Source of the DNA: Trifolium pratense
Lineage: Eukaryota > Streptophyta > Magnoliopsida > Fabales > Fabaceae
Direction of reading: 5' to 3'
Assembly (NCBI RefSeq): GCF_020283565.1
Contig: NC_060065.1
Location: forward strand, 23,114,409-23,178,408
DNA: 64,000 nt
The notes below the pieces were generated by a model. That model saw only the letters and a program-made list of their open reading frames with translations. It searched no databases and had not been told where the DNA came from. The first letter of the stretch is position 1; each line of letters starts with the position of its first letter. The translations under genes were made by a program, and so were the position numbers. Shown here one piece after another: positions 54,820-64,000 of this stretch.

Positions 54820-55640
54820 CACTATGTTTGGACGTCGAGAGAAATAGAAAAGAGAGAAACCGGAAAGAGAGAAATATAAAAGAGAGAAATAGCAAAGAAA
54901 TAGAGTAGAAATTGCATGTTGTTTGGATGAATAGAAATACAAAAGAAAGAAGTACCAACATTAATTTTCACTTTTTTAATGAGTGCAAAAATAAATGAAC
55001 AAAAATAGCGAATGACAATTTTATCCTCATATGTTTTTATCTTTAAAAATATTACTAATTAAATCTTATAAATACCATCATTGATTTTATTTATAATTTT
55101 AAAAAATATTAAGTTTTTTTTAATGATTTTAAAAAATATTAATTTGTTTCGATATTAAATAAAATAATAAGAAATAAATTAATCAATAAAAATACTTATC
55201 ATCCAAATTTTTTTAGACTTATCATCCAATTTTTTTTAATATTTATCCACTTGTTATACTTATTTTATTAATATTTTTTTTAAGGAATAACTACTATATA
55301 GCATCGCAACATCAAGTCAATGTGGATAAACGTAAACCAGTTTCTAAGTGGCTCATAAAAAAAATTCAAAAGGAAGCATGCTTTTGGAGTTTTGGTACAT
55401 TAAGAATAGGAAGCATGTTGATAGGGGTATAATTGGAAAAACCAAAATATACATCTCACAAAGCTAAAATGTCGTCTTTAGATGAGAGAACTTTTTTTAG
55501 TGGGCCTCATGCCATAAAATTTCTTTCTCTCCTATTTTCTATGTTCTTTCAAACTATAGAAATAATTTATTTCTATGCTATTTCTCTCTCTTTTATTTCT
55601 CTCTCCTCATTTCTTGCGCTTATGCAGTAATGCCAATTTC
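54820..55640. mobile_element. possible fold-back element, GAGAAATA-rich ends
   Basis: The left part is full of GAGAGAAATA and AAAGAGAGAAATAGCAAAG. The right part holds the reverse complement (GCTATTTCTCTC, TTTATTTCTCTCTCC). Together they form an imperfect inverted repeat about 700 bp apart. Exact ends and target duplication are not resolved. Confidence 0.4.
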
Positions 55641-56549
55641 AAGAAATCAAGTTTTAAAGGGTAAGTGTTTGGTTTCCAATATGGAATCATGGTTTTGTTT
55701 TTTTGTTGTAAAAACACGAATCATGGTTTAAGGAGAAAAAAATTGTGTCTTAAACTTTTTTATTACAATTTGATAATTTAAACATAATCCCAAACACACG
55801 ACAAATTAAGGTGGAGAATAAGCATGTGAAAGACAAAAGCTTTTGATGTTGGCTGGCACATATAGAAAGCTTAGACTTAAGATGGTGGCTATTGGAAGCA
55901 CCAAGATATATAGGAATGCTATATTCAGCGAAAAAAAATTCGCAGAATTTCACGACGGCATATTTGTGAGTTAAAAAGGAAACCACATATTAAGTGAATT
56001 AGCTTCAATCCCGGAATTGGTGGAAATCACCCGGTAGTGGTCATATATAGCCAATCACACTCGTTCGTGGATACTTCGTGATAAATATTTTTGCTGAATT
56101 TAGCATTTTTCAAAATTTTCGTGTTGAAATCAAGATCTTATAATTTCAAAGTTGATTACATAACGTGTGGAATTATTGTGTTGGCATCAGTGAAACAATT
56201 GTTGGTGGTTTATTGTAGGCCAAGCTTCAAAAAGCTCAAGACACTCGTATTTCACGTTTAGGGGTTTAAGGCTATTTCCTGACAATAATATTTTGAGGTT
56301 AAGGTTGGTATATGGTGACTCAAACGATCATAAGATCAAGACATGGATTGACGCGGCGCCGTTCATAACGGTTTCCCTCGTCAATAGTCCACTATTCATT
56401 GTTTAGGGTTGATTCAACGTGTATAGAGTTTTAAAACAAAAAATTAGTGACACTTTAAGAAAACATAAGGCTTATAAAAAAAAGGTTTAATCGCACATTT
56501 TATCCCTTATGTTTATTTAGGTTTTAAGTTGGTCACATTTGGTCTCCTT
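55641..56549. other. intergenic, no gene recognised
   Basis: No ORF with family features. The end (56485-56549, GGTTTAATCGCACATTTTAT and following) resembles the terminus of a Mutator-like MITE into which element E may have inserted; the other half is not found. Confidence 0.4.
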
Positions 56550-58205
56550 TGTTGAGGCAAAATCCACTTTTGATGTTTTAAAGATTACAAACATCTTTAA
56601 TTATATTTTAAATGATTCTGATCATTTTGTTATCTAACAAGTGCTTTTGAGTGGCATAAGATTAAATAGATTCTAACAAACTACTTGCAAAGTAAAAATC
56701 CTGCAAAGCTGTTTCAAGACCATTCTGAGAACATTCTTAGCAGACAGACTGCAGTTTTGCCTATAAGCACGTTTTGGAATAAATGCTTTCTGGTTTTTCA
56801 AGTCAACTAAGAACAAAACAAATAAGCACTTTACAATTGATTTTTGGACCAAATCACTACAGGAGATAATCTCTTTTGGGATCAACAACATGTGATGGAA
56901 TTTAAGTATATGCTTTCCTAGTCATATATCATGAAGAAAACCATGAGCTTGATCAATTATGGTATTGGCCAACCAATGAATATATCTGATATAATATCAT
57001 AGACCAATCACAACGGAACAACCAGTTATGAGTTGTATTGTACTTATGCAAAGTACACAAATGGAACATTCTTCTATGGTGGTGTCATAGAAGTACTTTT
57101 TGTCTCATATGCTCTTGTACTATTCCAGCTGGTTTTATTCTCAAGCTAAGGCTACTACTGATCAGCCCTTAGAGCTATTGTACAGCTGCATGCCACAAGA
57201 AAGGAAGGATGAAGGTTCATCTCATTTACTGGTGCAGTCAAGACTGTTTCAAGACTAATGCAAGACTGATCCTGCACACAGTTTTTCAAAACCATTTCCA
57301 ACTGTCATGAGCCCTTTTCTGAGCATCCAAACGGCTATATCTGATACATGACAGTGGAAGGAAGTAAGAAACAACTCATATGTACTTGGTAACAGCTCAC
57401 ACATATTTGGATCTTATGGATCAAAGCCAAATGGAAATCAAGACTGTTCCAAGACTGAACAGAGAATCTGCAAATTATGCAGAAGTTGTCTGCTGCATGT
57501 AGAGCACTGAGTAACAGCTCTATTTTGCCCTCTAACTGATATACTTGAAGGCCAAGCTTCAATCTCAAGCAAGCATCTATAAAAGGCAATCAAGTCCAAG
57601 GGAAAGAGCAAGAGTTTTCAAGCAATTCAAGTGATATAAATCTCATTCAATCTCTTTAGCTCATAGTCCTTTTGAAGTCACTCTTTTGTAATACAATCTG
57701 AGTACAAACCTCTTTAGAGTGCTTTCATCTAAGCTTCTCTTTTATAGTGAGTCTGAAATTAAGCTTAGAAACAAATCATCTATATTGTAATTGCTCAAGT
57801 CAATACGTGACTATTGATTGAGTGTTGTTTGGTCAAGGTGACTAGGAAAGTTCAAAGCTCTAGGAGCTTTGGTAAGTTGTTGATCTTAGGTCAAGATCAA
57901 GGTGAATGTGTAAGTCTTGGATCTGTAACATTTAAGTGATTCTAGTGGACAAACTCACAGGTGGTGGGGACTGGACGTAACCCAAAGATTAGGGGTGAAC
58001 CAGGATAACTCTTTGTGTTTATCTTCTTTCCCTTAAACTTTTATTTTCTGCATCTGTTTTTACACAGCACAGATCATTCTTAGAACGATCTCACTGAGCA
58101 CAAAATTAATTTTATTACTAACCTTTTATTTTGTGACTTAAGTTTAATTTTAAAAAGGTTCACAATTCAAACCCCCCCTTCCTTGTGAAAAACTTTGCTA
58201 CTTCA
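56550..58205 (+). repeat. 5' LTR of copia element E
   Basis: 1656 bp from TGTTGAGGCA to CTTCA, directly followed by the primer site. Near the 3' part is a GATCATTCTTAGAACGATC palindrome (58072-58090); a related core occurs at 56722-56732. Confidence 0.75.
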
Positions 58206-58206
58206 A

Positions 58207-58221
58207 TTGGCATCAGAGCTC
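58207..58221 (+). other. primer binding site of element E
   Basis: TTGGCATCAGAGCTC two bases inside the LTR end, initiator Met tRNA type. Confidence 0.75.
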
Positions 58222-58280
58222 TGCCTCTAAAGGTTGAGCATCTAACAAGTGCTTAGAGGAAAAAGATTCAGGAAGGAAGT

Positions 58281-60058
58281 ATGTCAAAACCTGCAAAGTT
58301 TATTTCAGAAGGTGGATCATCAACTAGGCCACCACTATTTGAAGGGAATGACTACTACTATTGGAAAGACAAAATGGAGCTGTTCCTAAGATCACAAGAC
58401 AATTACATGTGGTCAGTGGTTGAAAATGGAGAATACACACCTTTGGCAAAAGACTCCATCACTCCAAAGCCTCAAGCTGAATGGACAACCACTGAAGCAG
58501 ATAGGGTACTCTTAAATACTAAAGCTCAACTATTTATTAAAAGTGCTTTGTGCAGGGAAGAATATGATAGAATCATGCAATGTAAAAATGCTAAAGAAAT
58601 GTGGGAAACTCTCAAAACTCACCATGAAGGAACCAGTCGTGTCAAGGAGACAAGACTTGATATTGGTGTAAGAAAGTTTGAGTTATTTGAGATGAAAGAA
58701 GATGATCCATTGATCAGATGTATGGACGATTCACCATCATCATAAATGAACTCAACTCTCTTGGAAAAACATATACCACACATGAAAGAGTAAGGAAGGT
58801 ACTAAGATGTCTACCTAAAGAATGGAGGCATATAGTAATAGCCATCACAGAGTCAAAAACTCTCTCTGAAGTTAAAATGGAGGACTTAATTGGTTCTCTT
58901 AAAGCTCATGAAGCAATACTTCAAGAGGATAAATCTCCAAAGAAAAAGATGATTGCTTTGGACTCTCAAACAAAAGAATGTCTTCAGCAGAAAGAAATTC
59001 TTTTCAGCAAAGACTTGCTTGATGAAGATAATGAAGAAGAATTCGCTCTACTCTCAAGGAGAATTCAAAGACTCATGATGAGAAGAAATCAAATGAGAAG
59101 AACATTTCCAAATAAGAGAAATAGTGCAAAATCTGAAGTTGACATGAGCAAAATTCAATGCTATGAATGCAATCAATTTGGACACTACAAAAGTGATTGT
59201 CCAAAACTCAAAAAACCTTTTGCAAAGAAATCAATGATGGCAACCTGGGATGAATTAGATGAACTCCCAGAAGAAGAAGAGAAACAAGAAGCAAACGTAT
59301 GCCTTATGACAAGATCAGAAACACAAGAGGTAAATGATGAAACTTGTTCTTCTTGTCAAAAAACTGAACATCTGTTTGATAATTTATTTTATGATAGCTT
59401 AAGTCTAAATAAAAAAATATGATCAGCTTCAGGAAGAAGTAACCAAAATTTCCAAAGAAATGGATGAATATAAAACTGAAAATGAGACATTAAAAGAGAT
59501 AATCAAAAACATGGAAATTGCTCATAATAGAAAATTAGAAGAACTTAGAGAAAATCAGAAGGAACAAATCAATCCTAACATACAAATAGAAAATAGAATA
59601 CTAAAGGAAAATATTTCAAAACTTGAAAATGACATAACCAAATTTGTAAAGTCTACTAAAACCTTTGAAAATATTCTAGGATCCCAAAAATGCAGTTCTA
59701 GCAAAACAGGCCTAGGTTTTGAAAATTATAACAATCAAAAATTATACAAGAAACTTTTTGTTCCAAATAAACCCATATACAAATGTTCATACTGTCATAA
59801 GGAAGGACATCTTGAACCTTTTTGTTTTAGAAAATCTAGACAACAAAATTATCATAGGAAATATTTTTTAGAACGTTCTCAGAACAATCTTAAAAAATCA
59901 ACCTTTAAACAAACATATAGGAATTCTTCTTACCAACATAAGAAGAATCATTATAACACTAACCATCAAGGACCCAGAAAAATATGGGTACCTAAAAACA
60001 TGCTAAAAATAAATGCAGGAATGTCTTCTCACAGTCAAGAAGAAGCCATGGTACTTTG
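58281..60058 (+). pseudogene. gag of element E, two frameshifts
   Basis: The ATG at 58279-58281 region starts MSKPAKFISEGGSSTRPPLF. A UBN2-type gag follows (YYYWKDKMELFLRSQDNYMW, AKEMWETLKTHHEGTSRVKE). A one-base shift near 58713 moves the frame to MYGRFTIIINELNSLGKTYT and the CCHC knuckle CYECNQFGHYKSDC. A second shift in an A-run near 59412 leads to a coiled coil (TENETLKEIIKNMEIAHNRK) and a second knuckle-like CSYCHKEGHLEPFC. A third shift near 60045 joins pol. Confidence 0.88.
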
Positions 60059-61461
60059 ACAGTGGTTGCTCCAGACATATGACTGGAGATAGACAAAGCT
60101 TTCTTTCCTTTGAAAAGAAAGAAGGAGGATCAGTTACTTTTGGCAATAATGAGACAGCTACCATCAAAGGTAAAGGTACAATTGGTAAGATAAACTCTGC
60201 TAAAATTGAAAATGTCCATTATGTAGAAGGTCTTAAACATAACTTAATAAGCATTAGTCAATTATGTGACAATGGTTTTGAGGTTATATTTAAACCTGAT
60301 ACATGTGAAATCAAACACTCATCTTCTGACAAAATTCTTTTCAATGGATCAAGAAAGAAAAATGTTTATATCATATACTTAGATGAACTCCCTGATGAAT
60401 CATGCTTTGTGTCTCTTGAAAAAGACAAATGGATTTGGCACAAAAGGGCAGGACATATAAGTATGAAAACCATTTCAAAACTTTCTAAACTTGATCTAGT
60501 AAGAGGATTACCAAAGATAAGCTTTGATAATGATAAGTTATGTGAATCATGTGCAAGAGGAAAACAGGTAAAAAGTAGTTTTAAACTAAAAGAATTTATT
60601 TCAACCAAAAGACCTCTTGAACTACTTCACATAGACTTATTTGGACCAGTCAGAACCACAAGTCTTGGAGGTAAGAATTATGGTTTTGTTATTGTAGATG
60701 ATTATTCCAGATTCACATGGGTGTTATTTTTAAAACATAAAGATGACTCTTTTGAAGCTTTCAAAAATTTTTGCTTAAAAGTTCAAAATGAAAGAGAAAC
60801 AAAAATTATCTCCATAAGAAGTGATCATGGAGGTGAATTTGAAAATACTTTGTTTGAAACATTTTTTAATGAAAATGGTATCTCTCATAATTTTTCTTGT
60901 CCTAGAACTCCACAACAAAATGGAGTTGTAGAAAGAAAAAATAGAACTTTACAGGAAATGGCAAGAACTATGATAAATGAATCAAATGTGGAAAAGTATT
61001 TTTGGGCTGAAGCCATAAACACTGCTTGCTATATTTTGAATAGAGTAACTATTAGGAAAGTTTTGAATAAAACACCTTATGAAATCTGGAAGAACAAAAA
61101 ACCTAACATATCATATTTTCATATCTTTGGTTGTTACTGTTACATTCTTAACATTAGAGATAATCTGGGAAAGTTTGATTCAAAATCAGACAAAGGAATA
61201 TTCTTAGGATATTCTTTAACTTCTAAAGCATATAGAATCTATAACTTAAGAATTCAAACCATAGAAGAAAGTATGCATGTAAAGTTTGATGAGTTTGAAG
61301 AACAAACAACCATAATTGCTGATGAGGAAGAAGAAACTACAAATCAGAAAAAGAAAACTGATGAACTAGAAGAATCCTCACAAGCTCCTCCAAGAACATG
61401 GAAAATGGTAAATTATCATCCACAAGATCAAATCATTGGAAGTACAGCAGATGGTGTAAGA
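60046..61461 (+). pseudogene. pol of element E: protease and integrase, 3'-truncated
   Basis: Open for about 470 codons. The protease has WYFDSGCSRHMTGDRQSF. GAG-pre-integrase shows WHKRAGHISMKTISKL, and ESCARGKQVKSSFKL lies in the zinc-binding part. The integrase core has HIDLFGPVRTTS, IRSDHGGEFENT and QQNGVVERKNR (DDE). After the linker NYHPQDQIIGSTADGV the frame enters the LTR of gypsy B at 61462, so RT and RNase H are lost. Confidence 0.9.
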
Positions 61462-63583
61462 TGTAACACCCTAACCCATACTACCCTTAAAAACGTAATT
61501 TTAAAAACTTTTCAACAAGTGTAAAGGCAGAGTGCCACGCGGTAATTAAAACACAAGCATACACACAGAGCATCATGAAATTTAACATGAAAACTAACAG
61601 CGGATTCCAATCAAACCAAGCATGCATATATATACATATATATATACATAAGCCATATTCATCCCTAAGGATGTCACTTATACAAGAACTAGCATATCAA
61701 AAAGGTAACACCGATATACGATGAAAGTCAAGCGAAAACCCCGACTCGATGTTACATTACCAGAGCATTTACTATTTACAAACTCTAGTCAAAAGCTAGT
61801 ACTAAGAGGAGTAATCTATGCTAAGTCTCCTCACCAAAAGGTACTTCAACACCACGCTAGAACAGCAGTCTAAACGTCGGCACAATCCTCAGCCTGAATA
61901 TCTGAACCCCCAAAGGTCCAGCAAATAACACAAAGCAGAGAGTTAGAAAACATAATCGCATATCATACGAGCATAAGAAAGGTCTTGCACTTTCGAACTA
62001 CATCATACATATTCTAACTCACGCCAAAACATCGCACTAAACGATTATCAATTAATAAAGTTCAACACAATTCAACCAGATAATGTCACATACCATTTAT
62101 CAAATATATGCGCATTTACCCTAAGGTATCTAATGCCAATTAATTCACTGTCATGTCATCCCTAGACATAACTAAATGCATGTGGTACCAAGGTGTCTCA
62201 CCAACGGTGGACCAAGAACAGTTTTATATCATGCTGGATATGTCGGAACTTACCGAACCATCTTATCTCCCTTGGATAAGCCAACACAGTTTTATATCCT
62301 GTTGGATAGCAACTCCGGACTCATGGATTCATCTAATCCGATCCTCGGCTTCATTATGAATGCGGGAACACAATCCTAACACATTCACTTAACATTGCAC
62401 ATTAATGCCAAAACATAACATTGCTCATTTTAAGCTACAACTTATTGCATACACGTTTATCATTCATATAACGATTAACAATAAGCATTAACAGTATCAA
62501 CATGTATCAACAATCATGTAAGGATACTCTTAAACCATGTTACAAGTGCCTAACCACACTTACAAACATCAACAAGAATTGCTGTCACAGAGGCCTTCGC
62601 TAAGCGAAGCCTTAGCGAGACATGGCGAACCACACCAGGAAGTCACCTGCTCATGGCGAGCATTGGCGAGCTTCAACGAACTATTCGCTGAGCGAAGGCT
62701 TAGCGAGCCTAAGCGAACCTCACCCGGGAATCACCTGCTCATAGCGAGCTTCGGCGAGATCCAGCGAACCTGTTCGCTACAGCGAACTCCTGGTCGTTTA
62801 GCGAACTACACCAGAAAGAAAATATCTGTTCTTGAGTTTCTAAGGCGGTTTAACATTAAATCAACTCAAAAATTCATTCAAACATGTTATAAATTCATAT
62901 AAACAGCCATTCCAAACATATATGGTATCAAGGAACATTAATCATCCCTTCCAAACATCCAAATACCTCTAATAATCAAAATCATGCCAATTACTTGAGT
63001 TTTAAGCAACTTTCATAAACTTTTTCAACATGATCCAAATACATGCATATTTTTCATGAAATCAAACTAGTGATTAACACATACAAAGTGATGATGAAGG
63101 ACATCATACTCACATACAAAAGCTTAATCAAAATCTAAAAGAAATTGAGTGGGAGAGTTCGGGAATGGAGACATAGACAATCTCCCCTCTCCTTGCCACT
63201 CAAGAATCATGAATTCTAATCTCTTACCTTAAGTTTGGTGATGATCCAAGCCTTCTCTTGCTCAAGCTTTCTCTCTTGATCAAACCCTAGCTTAGCTCTA
63301 TGGTTTTGCTCTTGCTCTACTCACTCAAAACTCAAAGAAATGAATTGTAATACTATTCATATGTTTGACTTGCTACTTATACTACTTCCCATGGTCATGA
63401 ACCAAGCCCAATTGGCTTAGGCCCATTACCTCTCACGCCCATAAGCCCAAAACAAAGGTTCTCGCGTCTAATAACTTACGTTCGGCTAAATAATTATTCG
63501 TCGCTCACTAAAATAATAAAAGCCAATTAATAAATAAAATAACATTTAATAAAATATACGAATACGAAAAACGGGTCGTTACA
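61462..63583 (-). repeat. 3' LTR of element B
   Basis: 2122 bp. The GCGAA-rich cluster at 62593-62812 is longer than in A because a unit of about 90-100 bp is duplicated (ACCAGGAAGTCACCTGCTCA versus CCGGGAATCACCTGCTCA). Confidence 0.88.
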
Positions 63584-64000
63584 ATTCTACCCCCCTTAAA
63601 AGAATTTCGCCCTCGAAATTACCTAGAAACAGATCGGGATAAGAATCTCTCATCTTGCTTTCCAACTCCCACGTCGCATTCTCACCAGCCGGTCCTCCCC
63701 ACACGACTTTCACGGATGCAATCTCTTTGTTTCTCAACCTCTTCACTTCTCTTCCTTCGATTCTCAAAGGCACAGTCTCGATGGTCAAGTCATCCCTCAC
63801 TTGAACATCGTCCGATTCAATCACGTGTGTCGGGTCAGACACATACTTGCGCAACTGTGATACATGAAAAACATCGTGCAAATTCGCCAATGATGGCGGT
63901 AATGCAATCCTATATGCAACTTTCCCAACTCGCTTCAAAATCTCAAACGGCCCAATAAACCTCGATGTCAACTTCCTTGACTTCAACGCACGTCCTACTC
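63579..64000 (-). CDS. gypsy pol C-terminus (integrase tail with chromodomain-like end), partial
   Basis: Open to the right edge. It reads [20 protein letters not shown], then [20 protein letters not shown] and [20 protein letters not shown], and ends [19 protein letters not shown] before [15 protein letters not shown]. The [12 protein letters not shown] and [12 protein letters not shown] blocks are the GPY/F-type integrase C-terminus. The W-G-x-x-x-E-x-x-TWE pattern is a reduced chromodomain as in Tekay-like chromoviruses. The stop TAA lies in the first bases of the LTR, so translation runs through the polypurine tract. The same last residues precede the LTR of A, showing where A's pol deletion ended. 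Confidence 0.88.
   Translation of the reverse strand, partial: VGRALKSRKLTSRFIGPFEILKRVGKVAYRIALPPSLANLHDVFHVSQLRKYVSDPTHVIESDDVQVRDDLTIETVPLRIEGREVKRLRNKEIASVKVVWGGPAGENATWELESKMRDSYPDLFLGNFEGEILLRGVEL

Larger units (their letters stand above)
56550..61461 (+). mobile_element. copia element E, cut by gypsy B within pol
   Basis: Plus-strand LTR, primer site, gag, protease and integrase, ending at 61461 where the LTR of B begins. RT, RNase H and 3' LTR are not in the window. Three single-base shifts break gag-pol. Gag and integrase resemble C1 but are clearly a different family. Confidence 0.88.
61462..64000 (-). mobile_element. gypsy element B (relative of A), 3' LTR and end of pol
   Basis: A minus-strand element whose 3' LTR is 61462-63583 (TGTAACACCC...GTTACA) with a polypurine tract at 63584-63598. 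Internal sequence continues past the right edge. LTR ends and GCGAA cluster are shared with A, but the body has diverged. Confidence 0.88.

Noticed and set aside
56722..58090. Heat-shock elements in the E LTR (TTCTNAGAA)
   Set aside because: Spacing between TTC and GAA is three bases, not the two of canonical heat-shock elements; kept only as a palindrome class.
1..64000. CRISPR array, bacterial operon, rRNA or free tRNA genes
   Set aside because: Repeats present are LTRs, tandem repeats or hairpins; introns and transposon content show plant nuclear DNA.

Overview
The window is plant nuclear DNA, most probably from a papilionoid legume (Medicago-like). I infer this from the AT-rich non-coding sequence, GT-AG introns, a plant D-type cyclin, and retroelement families I recognise from legume genomes. 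The species call comes from memory of such sequences, not from a search. I see no bacterial operon, CRISPR array, rRNA gene or free-standing tRNA gene.

There is one convincing host gene: a six-exon CYCD1-type cyclin at 8626-13092 (+), predicted 355 aa. Nearly everything else is transposable elements. Left of the cyclin, 1-2215 is the 3' end of a Ty3/gypsy element. It carries two reverse-strand ORFs, each with its own TATA box. Then come a degenerate higher-order tandem repeat, Helitron 3' ends, three MITEs of one family, SINEs, and a Helitron helicase. The Helitron terminus lies about 57 bp upstream of the cyclin TATA box. Intron 2 of the cyclin holds a Mutator-like element, a SINE and a small MITE.

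From 13969 to 42128 is a nest. C2 (minus-strand Ty1/copia, 5' LTR 40715-42128) has a 3' LTR that was entered by C1 (another minus-strand copia with gag-pol and an envelope-like ORF). C1's envelope-like ORF was entered by gypsy element A, which keeps only gag. A's 5' LTR was entered by D, an Athila-type element with near-identical LTRs, a perfect 5-bp target duplication, and one long ORF in which protease is followed directly by the integrase C-terminus. The left side of the nest was deleted and now abuts a Harbinger-like fragment at about 14614. A hAT-type element sits inside C2.

From 44560 on there is a 5'-truncated L1-type LINE with an RNase H domain (broken). Next is F (48621-54782), a copia element with 99% identical LTRs and a perfect target duplication but a completely decayed coding region. 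Then comes copia E (56550-61461), frameshifted and cut by gypsy B (61462 to the right edge), a relative of A.

The strongest unexplained signal is repeated short hairpins whose loops are constant while the arms co-vary. F has a leader array with loop CTGAA/CCGAA/TTGAA. The A-type LTRs have five hairpins around a GAC-AA-GTC core. The C elements have GACA..TGTTG / CAACA..TGTC hairpins in their LTRs. Together with D, A and F (all apparently non-autonomous yet recently moved), the window reads as a community of cis-element-rich retroelement parasites around a single cell-cycle gene.
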